DNA of 64,000 bases, from NCBI RefSeq assembly GCF_030463565.1, contig NC_134675.1:16637862-16701861 (forward strand), written 5' to 3'. The notes under the pieces are model-generated. The model worked only from the letters and a program-made list of their open reading frames with translations, did not search any database and was not told where the DNA came from. The stretch comes from Pelecanus crispus. Lineage: Eukaryota > Chordata > Aves > Pelecaniformes > Pelecanidae. Below are positions 11,521-23,687 of this stretch, in pieces (position 1 is the first letter of the stretch; the number at the start of each line of letters is the position of its first letter). The position numbers and the translations under genes were made by a program.

Positions 11521-14406
11521 TCCAGCTCAGCATGGAGCTGAAATGTGCTGTGTTCTATGCACAAAGATCACAAGCTGCAAACTTCTTACTTGGGTTTCAC
11601 TGAGCTCTTGCCCAAGTAAAACACTCTTGAAATCAGGATTTTATTTGGTTTGATGGCTGTTGTTTTTTAGAGACTGTATTTACCCTTGGAGAGATAATTA
11701 AATGAATGTGTGAAGCTTATCATGACATACCAGGAAGATTAGCAAAATAAAGGGATATAATGATATCTGGCAAGGATTTATTTTGAGGTCATAGTGCCCC
11801 CTTGCGGTAATGTGTATTCAGATAGCTGCATGGCTCACCATAAATTTTAAGCTATTTATATAGTAGTGCACATAAAACTTAAAGATCTAACTTGGTCTCC
11901 TAACCCTGACTTGTTCTGCATATTGTGCAATTAAGTCTTGTTTTCGGTGTGCTCCTGAACAACCTTAGTTTCTGCAGGTTTTAACGACATACAATTGGTA
12001 TTTTCCATATACGTTGCAGTTATGTTGCCTGGTGTGTTTCAGTTGCGTGCTCTTGTAGCACCCCTTGGTGGTGAAACCACCTCTTGCTTTATTGCTGCAC
12101 AAGAGGGTCTTTCAGTCACCAGATGATGTTTCAATTTTTTAGTATGACACATAAAAAAGGAGCGTACCCTGACTGACCAGCACAAAGACTTCTCCTTAGC
12201 ATTCACCTATTTCACCTTGATCAATTCCCTGAAGAACACATCCCTGCTGCACTCGGGTCCTTCCCAGGGATGAGGCCAATCCCCACCTTGCTCCCAGAAA
12301 ATGGATCAGTGGCCCTGGCCTATGTTAGCATTTCAGATCTGAAGTTTTGTTCTCTTAGTTTTGGTAACAGCAGTTCAATATACAGCAAAACAAATATCAA
12401 TTGGTCTAATTTATACCTTCATTCACTTCCTTGTGAGAAATTTGAGCTATCTCAAATACCCTATTGACACTGAGTAACTAAGTAAACTGGATTATATGCT
12501 ATACTTTTGCTTGAAATACAGTAGCCAGATTCAGCAAAAGATGTGTCTTTCTGCAGTCATTCTGTGTTACTAGGGATCAAGCCAAAGCCCACTGAGATCA
12601 CTGGGAATCTGTCTGCTGTCTTGCTTTCCATGCTGATAGATTACTACTTACTCAAGCATACTGGTAGAAGTTAGATTAATCTTCTCAGGGGAATTCAAGA
12701 AATTATAATAACATTTTATGCTACATTTTTTTCAAGCAAATATTTTAGGCTGTACATTCTTTAGGGTAAGAATTATTTTCCAGCACTCACAGTGCTAACC
12801 ATAGTCCAAGTCATTAAATTGTGATAATACAAACCAGCATTCTGCACGCAGAGGTTTCACATCCTAATATCGCTGATGTGGGGTGAACATGCTTATCTAG
12901 GCTCACCTCGGCCTCTGACACATACAACAGTTGGGATTGCCCAGGTCACCTATCTGTTTGAAGATAGTGAACAGAACATTGATACCTATTTATTTAGTTT
13001 TCATGTAGCTATTCACTGAAGACACTTCCCTGGCACAAACTCACACTGTGCTCACAGTGTAGCAAGGTTTTGCATCAGGAAAATGTCTCCTTCTAGGTCA
13101 CAGCAATTCAGAAAAGTCTTTTTTTGCACTGAAATAGGTCTGCCTTTATCATCCTGGACAGCAGAAAGTATCATTATTGGGCCCCACAGAATTTTGCCAT
13201 CCTCAACATTTCAGAAATGTTCTCTGGGAAAGTCCAATAGATTTTTAATATGTTCACAGGGAATAACAATCCTTGTTGCCTCAGTACTTCAGGGAGGCAC
13301 AGACTGCACTAGGTCTACCTTCAGTAGATTTTACACTCTCCCCTTTGTGCTAACAAAGCTATCCAGTTGGGACTTGGGTGTGTAAAGCTGTGTTTCACTT
13401 TGCCCCCTACTCCTCTCTGTACCATTCACCTCTAAAGTGTGCAGAGTGGCAGGGGGGAGAGAGAGAGGAATGTAATAGTTCTCCTAGCCCAGCTGCCTTT
13501 CCTGTGCTTTTCTTCACTGTGTGAGTAACCAGTAACACTAGCAAAAACAAAATTTCATTCAGCTTTCTTTCTTGGCAATCAAAAAACATCATCTTGGAGA
13601 GACAGAACTATTTCACAGGTTGCTTCTTTCTTGGTCCATTTGCTATAGTTTTCCTTACAAATGCCCTAATTTCCTCAGATTTGAAACACCAGGAGAAGTT
13701 TAGATAGTTTTGATTTGAAACATGTTTTTACACACACTTCACTTACCGTTATTTTTAATCATTTCTGAAAGGTTAAAATGCACCAAAATCAAAGCAGGAG
13801 ACTTTGGCCAGAAGTGTATTTTGTTATTAATCACCTTTCTCAAGTTGCTGAGTAAGCTGGCCAGTGATTTGAATGTAAATTACACATACTGTTCTAAAAT
13901 GGAGACATAAGCATGTAAACATGGATTTAGGTACTTAGGTTCAATATTCAGTGGTGTTTAGAAAGCTCTCATTGTCTCACAGCTGTCCCAGGAGATGCAG
14001 GGGGATGTCAAGGGGCAGTTTATTCCAAATGTCTGCCATGCTTCTACTGTAGTCACAGTGACTGATAGTCTGTCTCACTGTGGAAAACTCTTAGACGTAA
14101 TACTGAGTTCTGACTTCACCTCAGAAACCCAAATGTAAAAAGACATATGCTATCATGGCTTAAAGAGCAAGCATAGAGTCTGAGCGTATGCTTATAACCA
14201 AGAAAGTTCCCTGCATAAAAATAGGGACAGTTGGCCCCTTGCACACAGGTTATAATTCATCCATGATTCTTGAAATGTCATTAGGATGGGAAGACAAGAG
14301 GACACAGCAGAATTGCCAAGGAGACCATTTGGAGTCTTGCTGTCTTTCTGCTGCATTTTAGGATGACTCACATTTTATGAAGTGTGTACTGCAGTCACTG
14401 TCAAGG
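11521..14406. other. no gene recognised (2.9 kb)
   Basis: Unique AT-rich sequence that looks intronic or intergenic. Short frames (for example 13083-13385) carry no motif. I found no LTR, CR1 or exon-like segment here. Confidence 0.5.
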
Positions 14407-14920
14407 TGTACTGGTTTTGGCTGGGATAGAGTTAATTTTCTTCATAGTAGTTTGTATGGTGCTATGTTTTGGATTTGTGATGAAAACAGTGTTGATAACG
14501 CAGGGATGTTTTAGTTATTGCTGAACAGTGCTTGCACAGTGTCAAGGACTTTTCTGCTTCTCACACAGGGCCACCAGCGAGTAGGCTGGAGGTGCACAAG
14601 AAGTTGGGAGGGGACACAGCCAGGACAGCTGACCCCAACTGACCAAAGGGATATCCCATACCATATGACGTCATGCTCAGCAATAAAAGCTGGGGGAAAG
14701 AAAGAGGAAGGGGGAATGTTCGGAGTCATGGCGTTTGTCTTCCCAAGTAACTGTTACATGTGATGAAGCCCTGCTTTCCTGGAGATGGCTAAACATCTGC
14801 CTGCCGATGGGAAGTAGTGAATGAATTCCTTGTTTTGCTTTGCTTGCCTGCGCAGCTTTTGCTTTACCTATTTAAACTGTCTTTCTCTCAACCCACGAGA
14901 TTTTGCACTTTTACCCTTAT
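14407..14920 (+). mobile_element. LTR-A variant (A2), 3' end missing
   Basis: It starts TGTACTGGTTTTGGCTGGG and has CRE TGACGTCA near 14665. In place of the TATATAAA leader of the main family it has a 'cagcaataaaagctgggg' segment and a different R-U5 section shared with the copies at 32.2 and 33.5 kb. It stops at 'cttttaccctt' where the next LTR begins, so about 110 bp of its end is lost. Confidence 0.75.
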
Positions 14921-15443
14921 TGTGGTTTAACCCAGTGGGCAGCCGTTCGCTCACTCCCCCTGCTCCCCAGTGGGATGGGGGAGAGAATCAGGAAAAAAAA
15001 AAAAAGTAAAATTTGTGGGTTCAGAAAAAGACAGTTTATTAGGACAGAAAAGGAAGGAATAATTATCATCATAATATACAAAATAAATGATGCACAATGC
15101 AATTGCTCACCACCCACCAACCGATACCCAACCAGTCCCCGAGCAACGATCACTGCCCACCAGCCAACTCCCCCCAGTTTATATACTGAGCATGACATCA
15201 TATGGTATGGAATAGCCCTTTGGTCAGTTTGGGTCAGCTGTCCTGGCTATGCTCCCTCCCAGCTTCTTGTGCACCTGGCAGAAGCATGGGAAGCAGAAAA
15301 AGTCCTTGACTAGTGTAAGCACTGCTTAGCCACAACTAAAACATCAGTGTGTTATCAGCATTATTCTCATACCAAATCCAAAACACAGCACTATGCCAGC
15401 TACTAGGAAGAAAATTAACTCTATCCCAGCCGAAACCAGGACA
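14921..15443 (-). mobile_element. LTR-A, inverted relative to its neighbour
   Basis: Minus-strand LTR-A, TGTGGTTTAACC at the left and CCAGGACA at the right. It includes 'atatactgagcatgacatcatatgg' (decayed CRE) and a poly-A tract near 14994. It abuts the truncated A2 LTR head to head and the missing end of A2 does not reappear on its right, so this is a rearranged junction rather than a clean insertion. Confidence 0.78.
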
Positions 15444-17261
15444 TATTGCTATAACACAATACAAAATCTCAAGTGACAGCAACATCACAGTCTAATATTG
15501 AACAAAATTACAAGCCAAAAGGTCAAAATACGGCCTCTGAAGCCACTAACTGACCCCCATTGACTGGAGCAAAGCAGGAGCAGTCTCTGCGCTGTATGAA
15601 TTGTTTCATCCTGCTGGGACTACTCACTTGTGTAAATCAAACATATAGAGCTGCATGGCCTCAGTATGTGTTTGGAGGGGAGAGGTAAGGGAGGGACAAG
15701 TGTGCTGCATTTCACACTATATCTGCAAAAATATTCCTTGAAAATATACATCATGGAAAAATGAGTACTTATACTAATGGCAAACACAAATCCTGCATTC
15801 CACTCTTGGGACTCATATTGAATGAGCATTTCTCCAAGGGACTTCAGCTTTTGGCCCACATGTAATATTTATCATATATTATAGTCCATACTTATTTGTT
15901 GAATAGCTGCACAAATATCACACTTAAGAGAATATAATTTAATCACTTGAAAACACAGTCTTTATGAAATGATGAATAAACCATTCCTATTTCTTGTTTT
16001 TCAAACCAACAACACTAAAATGTCCAGTACAGATGTCTCATTTTCACTTCCAGATGTTTTCTACATTGGGTGGTAATATTCAGTATTTTATATAAAGATA
16101 TGAAATACAAGCAATATGTAAAGACCATTTAATTAAAAAGGCTATTAGATGCAACAGGCATATAGCTCAAATATTTCTACAATCATAGAAGAAAATGGTT
16201 TTCTGTTCCAAAGCACAGAATGCAATGGTTTTATGACTAGGCACAACCTAAGAGAAATGAATTAGAAAAGACAACAGATTTCATACTCTAAGAGTCAGTG
16301 ATACTTTTGCTCCTGAACCACAAATGTGTTTTTAAAGAACTTTACCCACTGCTTTTATTTCTAATGGTGATTAAGAACACCAAAAGGAAATATCTCCCTT
16401 GCTGCTTCCTTAAAAAACAGCAAAATGATCTTGAAACATGCACTTTCACATTCACAAAGTGGAAGTTAAAACTTCCGCTTACAGACTGTTAAAGCCATTA
16501 CGTAAAATATCTTCTCGGCGCCAGAAGTGACATTTATTAAGCTTTATCTCCTGTAGATGTAAATGCAGTTATTTCATCTAAGGGGAATTTTGGAAAAAAG
16601 TTCCAAACAGGGACGATCTCCCAAGAGCACATTGCTAGTGTTACATTACAGTGCTCCCACATCTCAACATTTTTTCTACTGTCCTTCAGGAGCCTGGCTC
16701 AGATAATATTTTTATTCAGAGACAGAATTTCATTTTCAGAACAGTCAAAAGGCATGTTTAAAATCCCATCTTATGAGACAAACAATAATGTTGCCACTGA
16801 TAATATTATCAAGATCCATATTTGTTTATGTTTTCCTTAAAGCAAATCTAGAATCATGTCATTATGTATAAATTGGAGTTTATGCGCTTAAACACTTATG
16901 AAATAAAACGCACAATTTTTTATGGCCATAGAGAAAGCATTGAACATGTGAATTTCAAAAGTTCAAAAAAAACCCAAACACCCCCCCCCCCCCAAAAGTA
17001 CTTATCATATATCAAAATTTAATGATTTTAGGGGTGAGCCAAGCATGTTTAATGCTCGGTTTTAGCAATACTGACCTGTAAGTGACCTACTTCTCCCTTC
17101 ATCCCCAATTCTGATATGACTGTATGTGTATGAGCAGCTTCATTGAATACAGTGGAAGGACCTGGTGACCCATGTGAATAAGGTGATTTTTTTTTTTTCT
17201 GATTGTTTGCAGACCTGGATCAAATCTGCTTCTACTGTAGGAAAGATACATATAATTTTTA
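15444..17261. other. no gene recognised (1.8 kb)
   Basis: Unique AT-rich sequence with a poly-C tract at about 16981-16994. No repeats or exons that I can name. Confidence 0.5.
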
Positions 17262-17338
17262 TCCTGGTTTTGGCTGGAATACAGTTAGGGTAGGGCTTTA
17301 CAATGGACATTCTATAGCAGCATCAGTTTTGGATAACA
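17262..17338. mobile_element. 77-bp chimera of LTR-A start and LTR-C end
   Basis: The first 26 bp (TCCTGGTTTTGGCTGGAATA..) match the 5' terminus of LTR-A. At 'agtta' the sequence switches to 'agggtagggctttacaatgg' through 'ggataaca', the 5' terminus of LTR-C in reverse orientation. The two families are otherwise unrelated. Confidence 0.65.
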
Positions 17339-17384
17339 ATATGGTGCATTCGTAGCATCTTAAAAAGAATTGGGCCTTGCCGGG

Positions 17385-17951
17385 TGTCTTGGTTTCAGCT
17401 GGGAGAGAGTTAATTTTCTTCCTAGTAGCTGGCATAATGCTGTGTTTTGGATTTAGTAGGAGAAGAATGCTGATAACACACTGATGTTTTTAGTTGTTGC
17501 TAAGTACTGCTTATGCTAGTCAAGGACTTTTCAGCTTCCCATGCTCTGCCAGGTACACAAGAAACTGGGAGGGGGCACAGCCAGAATAGTTGATCCAAAC
17601 TGACCAAAGGGCTATTCCATACCATATGATGTCATGCTCAGTATATAAACTGGGGGGGGTTGGCCGGCGAGCAGCAATCGCTGCTCGGGGACTGGTTGGG
17701 TATCGGTCGGCGGGTGGTGAGCAATTGCATTGTGCATCACTTGCTTTGTATATTATTATTATTATCATTATTATCTTGTTATTATTATCCTTACTATTTT
17801 ACTTTATTTCAACTATTAAACTGTTCTTATCTCAACCCAGGAGTGTTTCTCACTCTTACTCCTCCGATTCTCTCCCCCATCCCATCGGGGTAGGGGGAGT
17901 GAGCGAGCAGCCGCGTGGTGCTGAGTTGCTGGCTGGGGCTAAACCACGACA
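17385..17951 (+). mobile_element. 5' LTR (LTR-A) of the ERVL-like provirus
   Basis: 567 bp, TGTCTTGG to CCACGACA. Decayed CRE (TGATGTCA, 17627-17634), TATATAAA (17642-17649), leader palindrome GAGCAGCAATCGCTGCTC, ATTAAA near 17814. It resembles the 3' LTR at 23688 at roughly 95% by eye, so the insertion is not recent. Flanking bases on the two sides of the provirus do not match. Confidence 0.9.
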
Positions 17952-17959
17952 GTCCTTTC

Positions 17960-17977
17960 TGGCGCCCAACGTGGGGC
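17960..17977 (+). other. primer binding site, tRNA-Lys(CTT) type
   Basis: TGGCGCCCAACGTGGGGC is the exact complement of the 3' end of tRNA-Lys with anticodon CTT. It lies eight bases after the LTR, an unusually long spacer ('gtcctttc'). The same spacer appears beside the primer site at 62.05 kb. Confidence 0.88.
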
Positions 17978-18044
17978 ACGAAGGGTTTGAGATAATAACA
18001 GATTAACCAGAGCGTATTAAGGAGTCTGTTAACAGTTGCCAGTC

Positions 18045-20034
18045 ATGATATTAGTTCATCTGATCTGCACCATGTTCTTTTTTTTGCTGTACATATTAAA
18101 GCTTGGTGTTGGTTTGTGCAGTGTGCTATGCTCTGCAGTGATTCATGATCTTTTGCTTGGGAGGCTCCTCATCAAAACCCTGACCTTGAGCATTCTTTGG
18201 TATTTGGGTTTCATAAATAAGTCATTACTGTACTTTGGGTACTACCTCATGGAGAGAGATAGCAGTTATACTTCTTCCTCCGAGAGGCTTGTTGTGGAGG
18301 AAATACAGAATGGCACCTTCACTACCTTCTTCTATGATGCTTCCTCCTTCACTACAACAACTTTTCAGTATTTTGAACATCCCTGGGCCGTTAAGATACT
18401 TCTATTGATACTTCTTGGGAATATTGTTTCAGTTTTTACAAAGGTCAGTAAGCAATTTAAGAATATCATCCAGATATCTACCCCAAGGCTGGAGAGTTAT
18501 GAGTGGCAGGGTGCGTGGGATAGTATGGGCAAGTACCTAGGGCAGTGGGCACCTCCCGTGTTTTGGAACTTCACCCCTGAACAAGTGCAGAGTCCTGAAG
18601 AACTAGTAAAGTATTTGGAAAAAGTATGTTGTCACCCTGGCAACTCCAGAGAGACACAAATCATTGCAACATGCTGGGGACTGGCCCATGCCTATTGAGC
18701 CCTGTTCAACACTATTCAGTACCCTCAAGGGAAAGAGAAGGTCTCTGGATCTGATGACAAAACAACAAGCACTGTGGCTACTCAAACCCCTGCCCCAGGT
18801 GCTGCGGCTACTCCAACCACAGCCAGGAGCACTGCGGCTACTCAAACAACAGCCATGGGCACTGCGGCTACTCCAACCCCCACCACAGGCACTGCAGCCA
18901 CTCCAACCGCAGTGACAGGCACCATGGCTAAACCAGAGTACCAACCCGCGCCAGTATCAGTTGCCCCGAAACAGAAGAAAAAATACACAAGAAAATCGGC
19001 TGGTTTAGTAAGGGATGAAGATGAACCAGGGCCATCACGAGAACCAGAGGAGGAAGAACCCATAAATGAGATGGTAACCACCCGATCCCTATCCCTGAGG
19101 GAGCTGCGAGATATGCGAAAAGATTTCAGTCATCATCCAGGCGAGCACATCATCACCTGGCTGGTCCGATGCTGGGATAACGGGGCCAGTAGCCTGGATT
19201 TAGAGGGTAAGGAAGCCAAGCAGCTGGGATCCCTTTCTAGAGAAGGGGGCATTGACAAAGCCTCTGGAGGCGACTTCTGTCAAGCGTGAAGGAAAGGTGT
19301 CCCTTCAAGGAAGATGTTATGTACCGCCCAGGCAAATGGACCACCATAGAGAAAGGTATCCAGTACCTGAGGGAATTAGGCGTGCTGGAGGTGATTTATA
19401 GTGACCTGAATGATGAACAGTTACCCAAAGATCCAGATGAAGTCAGGTGCACACGACCCATGTGGCGGAAGGTGGTACAGAGCGCACCAGCATCGTATGC
19501 CAACTCGTTGGCAATACTGGCCTGGAAAGATGACGAGGCACCAATGGTGGATGAAGTGGCTGGCCGACTCCAGGAATAGAAAGAATCTCTTCCTCCCTAC
19601 CGGCCTGTGTCTCAGCTGTGGAAAAACTCTCTGAATAACTGTCCCGAGAGTTCCAACAACTCAGAGCGGATCTGTCCTACTCCCCACCTGCATGGACCAG
19701 TATCTCAGCCATTAGGAGTCAACGTCCTTATGCTCAAGAGAGAGGATGGAGAGGATACACACCACGGGGCACCCTGTGGTTTTACCTGCATGATCACGGA
19801 GAGGACATGAGAAAGTGGGATGGAAAACCCACCTCAACCTTAGAGGCACGGGTGCGTGAGTTGCAAGGAAAAACTATTAGAAAAGGCGGTTCTCCCAGGA
19901 AAATTGCAGCTCCAGTTTCCAGTGAGCAGTTCCCCAGACAGAGTAAGAGGGCTAATTTTACTTCCGACCTTGATCAGTGGACTTTTGATTCACATTTACA
20001 GGAAGTGAACAGCGAATACTGTGACCAGTGTTAG
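18045..20034 (+). pseudogene. gag: ERVL-like gag with hydrophobic N-terminus, broken
   Basis: The first ATG in the open frame is at 18045. The N-terminal part is strongly hydrophobic, with membrane-type segments at about residues 2-22, 25-40 and 50-70 and another near 120-137 (ILLLILLGNIVSVF). A QSPEELVKYLEK region follows. A TGA at 18696 interrupts the frame. It continues into a Thr/Ala-rich linker made of about four repeats of a TAATPT-type unit (18774-18930), an acidic basic-flanked section and a capsid-like part (DVMYRPGKW block). Two frame changes (near 19258 and after 19579) and the stop at 19577 break it further. No zinc knuckle is evident. The last part (19807-20034) ends in TAG and shares the frame of pro-pol. 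Confidence 0.75.
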
Positions 20035-23000
20035 AGGGGCCCTGCCTCCAGCCAGGTGGAGGAAAGGGACAACCGGGTTTACTGGACTGTGTGGATTCGA
20101 TGGCCTGGAACGTCAGACCCACAGGAGTATAAGGCTCTGGGGGACACTGGTGCACAGTGTACTCTAATGCCATCAAACTATAGAGGGGCAGAACCCATTT
20201 GTATTTCTGGAGTGACAGGGGGATCCCAACAGCTCACTGTACTGGAAGCTGAAGTGAGCCTAACCAGGAATGAGTGGCAAAAACACCCCATTGTGACTGG
20301 CCCAGAGGCTCCGTGCATTCTTGGCATAGACTACCTCAGGAGAGGGTATTTCAAGGACCCAAAAGGGTACCGGTGGGCTTTTGGTATAGCTGCTTTGGAG
20401 ACAGAGGAAATTAAACAGCTGTCCACCTTGCCCGGTCTCTCAGAGGACCCTTCGATTGTAGGGTTGCTGAAGGTTGAGGAACAACAGGTGCCGATCGCTA
20501 CCACAACTGTGCACAGGCGGCAATATCGCACCAACCGAGACTCCCTGATTCCCATCCATAACCTGATTGGTCGACTGGAGAGCCAGGGAGTGATCAGCAA
20601 GACTCGCTCACCCTTTAACAGTCCCATATGGCCAGTGCGAAAGTCTAATGGGGAGTGGAGACTAACAGTGGACTATCGTGGCCTAAACGAAGTTACACCG
20701 CCGCTGAGTGCTGCCGTGCCAGACATGCTAGAACTTCAATATGAACTGGAGTCAAAGGCAGCCAAGTGGTATGCCACAACTGACATCGCTAATGCATTTT
20801 TCTCCATCCCTTTGGCAGCAGAGTGCAGACCCCAGTTTGCTTTTACCTGGAGGGGTGTTCAGTACACCTGGAACCGACTGCCCCAGGGGTGGAAGCACAG
20901 CCCCACCATTTGCCATGGACTGATCCAGACAGCACTGGAACAGGGTGAAGCTCCAGAACATCTGCAGTACATTGATGACATCCTCGTATGGGGCAACACG
21001 GCAGAAGAAGTTTTTGAGAAGGGAAAGAAAATAGTCCAAATCCTTCTGAAGGCTGGTTTTGCCATAAAACAAAGTAAGGTCAAGGGACCTGCACAGGAGA
21101 TCCAGTTTTTAGGAATAAAATGGCAAGATGGACATCGTCAGATCCCAATGGATGTGATCCACAAAATAACAGCTATGTCCCCACCAACTAGCAAAAAGGA
21201 AACACAAGCTTTCTTAGGCGTTGTGGGTTTTTGGAGAATGCATATTCCAAATTACAGCCAGATCGTAAGCCCTCTCTGTCAAGTGACCCGGAAGAAGAAC
21301 GATTTCAAATGGGGCCCTGAGCAGCAACAAGCCTTTGAACAAATTAAACGGGAGATAGTTCATGCAGTAGCCCTTGGGCCAGTCCGGGCAGGGCAGGATA
21401 TTAAAAATGTGCTCTACACCGCAGCCGGGGAGAATGGCCCTACCTGGAGCCTCTGGCAGAAAGCACCAGGGGAGACTCGAGGTCGACCCCTAGGGTTTTG
21501 GAGTCGGGGATACAGAGGATCCGAAGCCCGCTATACTCCAACTGAGAAAGAGATATTGGCAGCATATGAAGGGCTTTGATCTGCTTCGGAAGTGGTTGGT
21601 ACTGAAGCACAGCTCCTGCTGGCACCCCGACTGCCGGTGTTGGGCTGGATGTTCAAAGGGAGGGTCCCCTCTACACATCATGCAACTGATGCTACATGGA
21701 GTAAGTGGGTTGCATTGATCACACAACGGGCTCAAATAGGAAATCCCAGTCGCCCAGGAATCTTGGAAGTGATCATGGACTGGCCAGAAGGCAAAAACAT
21801 CAGAATATCACCAGAAGAGGAGGTGACACATGCTGAAGAGGCCCCACTGTATAATAAATTGCCAGAAAATGAGAAGCAATATGCCCTGTTCACTGATGGG
21901 TCCTGTCGTCTTGTGGGAAAGCATCGGAGGTAGAAAGCTGCTGTATGGAGTCCTATACGACAAGTCGCAGAAACTGCTGAAGGAGAAGGGGAGTCGAGTC
22001 AGTTTGCAGAGGTGAAAGCCATCCAGCTGGCTTTAGATATTGCTGAACGAGGAAAGTGGCCAGTCCTTTATCTCTATACTGACTCATGGATGGTGGCAAA
22101 TGCCCTGTGGGGGTGGCTGCAGCAATGGAAGCAGAGCAACTGGCAGCGCAGAGGCAAACCCATCTGGGCTGCCGCATTGTGGCAAGATATTGCTGCCCAG
22201 GTAGAGAACCTGGTTGTAAAAGTTCGTCATGTAGATGCTCATGTACCTAAGAGTCGGGCCCCTGAAGAACATCAAAACAACCAGCAAGTAGATCAGGCTG
22301 CTAAGATTGAAGTGGCTCAGGTGGATCTGGACTGGCAGCATAAGGGTGAATTATTTATATCTCGGTGGGCCCGTGACGCCTCAGGCCATCAAGGAAGGGA
22401 TGCAACATATAAATGGGCTCGTGATCGAGGGGTGGACTTAACTATGGACAGTATTGCACAGGTTATTCCTTAGTGTGAAACATGCGCTGCAATCAAGCAA
22501 GCCAAGAGGTTCAAGCCCCTCTGGTATAGTGAACGATGGCTGAAATATAAATATGGGGAGGCCTGGCAGATTGATTATATCACACACCCACAAACCCGCC
22601 AAGGCAAGCGCTATGTGCTCACCATGGTGGAAGCAACCACCGGCTGACTGGAAACATATCCCGTGCCCCATGCCACCACCCGGAACACCATCCTGGGCCT
22701 TGAAAAGCAAGTCCTGTGGCGACATGGCACCCCAGAAAGAATCGAGTCAGACAACGGGACTCATTTCCGAAACAACCTCATAGACACCTGGGCCAAAGAG
22801 CACGGCACTGAGTGGGTATATCACATCCCTTACCATGCACCAGCCTCCGGGAAAATTGAGCGATACAATGGACTGTTAAAGACTACCCTGAGAGCAATGG
22901 GTGGTGGGACATTTAAACATTGGGATACGCATTTAGCAAAAGCCACCTGGTTAGTCAACACCAGGGGATCTGCCAATCGAGCTGGCCCTGCCCAATCAAA

Positions 23001-23220
23001 ACTTGAACGTACTGTAGAAGGAGATAAAGTCCCTGTAGTGCACATAAAAAATATGATGGGGAAGACAGTCTGGGTTACTTCCCCCTCTGGCAAAGGCAGG
23101 CCCATTCGTGGGATTGCTTTTGCTCAAGGACCTGGGTGCCCTTGGTGGGTGATGCGAAAGGATGGGGAAGCCCAATGTGTACCTCAAGGGAATTTGATTT
23201 TGGGTGAAAATAGCCAATGA
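20035..23220 (+). pseudogene. pol: ERVL-like pro-pol (PR-RT-RH-IN), one frame with four stops
   Basis: A single frame from just after the gag TAG (20032-20034) to TGA at 23218. Order: protease with LGDTGAQ (about 20142); reverse transcriptase with LPQGW and the YIDD loop (20968-20979); RNase H with LFTDGSC (about 21886); integrase with all three catalytic acids visible (WQIDY about 22572, ESDNGTHF about 22749, KIERYNG about 22857). Four nonsense codons close it: TGA 21577, TAG 21931, TAG 22471, TGA 22645. The long ORF upstream of the first stop covers protease plus RT. The RT signature and lack of env point to the class III/ERVL side; the Lys primer site is unusual for that class, so the class call is tentative. 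Confidence 0.88.
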
Positions 23221-23687
23221 GCTGAATTGTATGATATTAATTGCTTTATAATACTGTATGTTATCTCTTAACTGTATGTTATCTCTTATCTGCATGTTAA
23301 TATAATAATATAGTAGGTTAATATTAAGTATATAATACTGTATATTATGATTGCTATATGCCACATCAATGGTATTGCAGTAAGAATTGCCCAGCTTAAT
23401 GAAAATGAACTTTGATGAAACCATGTTGGAATGAGAACTGACTTCAGCATGCAACAGTGCAACACTGCACAGCACCTCTCCTGCTCTGAAAGACTGTGAT
23501 GACAGATGGAACCCAAAGTCATGGGCTAAATGAACTCAATGGACATTTTAGAGGGATGGGCCATAGACGAAGGGAATGATATCTGTGTGTATATCAAGAT
23601 AGGGAAAGTGGTGGTGATTAATTGGAACACATTGGAAAGGGGAGGGCCTGTGCATGACGTAGATGGTATAGAATAAGGGGTGGATAC
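23221..23687 (+). other. provirus 3' untranslated region, no env
   Basis: 467 bp between the integrase stop and the 3' LTR with no open frame of note, so the element has no envelope gene. It holds two to three imperfect copies of 'ctgtatgttatctctta' (about 23225-23300), also present in the copy at 45.05-45.15 kb. A purine-rich stretch 'gaataaggggtgga' lies just before the LTR, in the position of a polypurine tract. Confidence 0.7.

Noticed and set aside
11800..12075. Two CTCF-like phrases ('tgcccccttgcgg' and 'caccccttggtgg')
   Set aside because: Partial matches only, with no orientation pattern or conservation information to support insulator sites.
18774..18944. Opposite-strand Ser/Gly/Cys-rich frame across the gag linker
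   Set aside because: Shadow of the Thr/Ala-rich repeat in gag.
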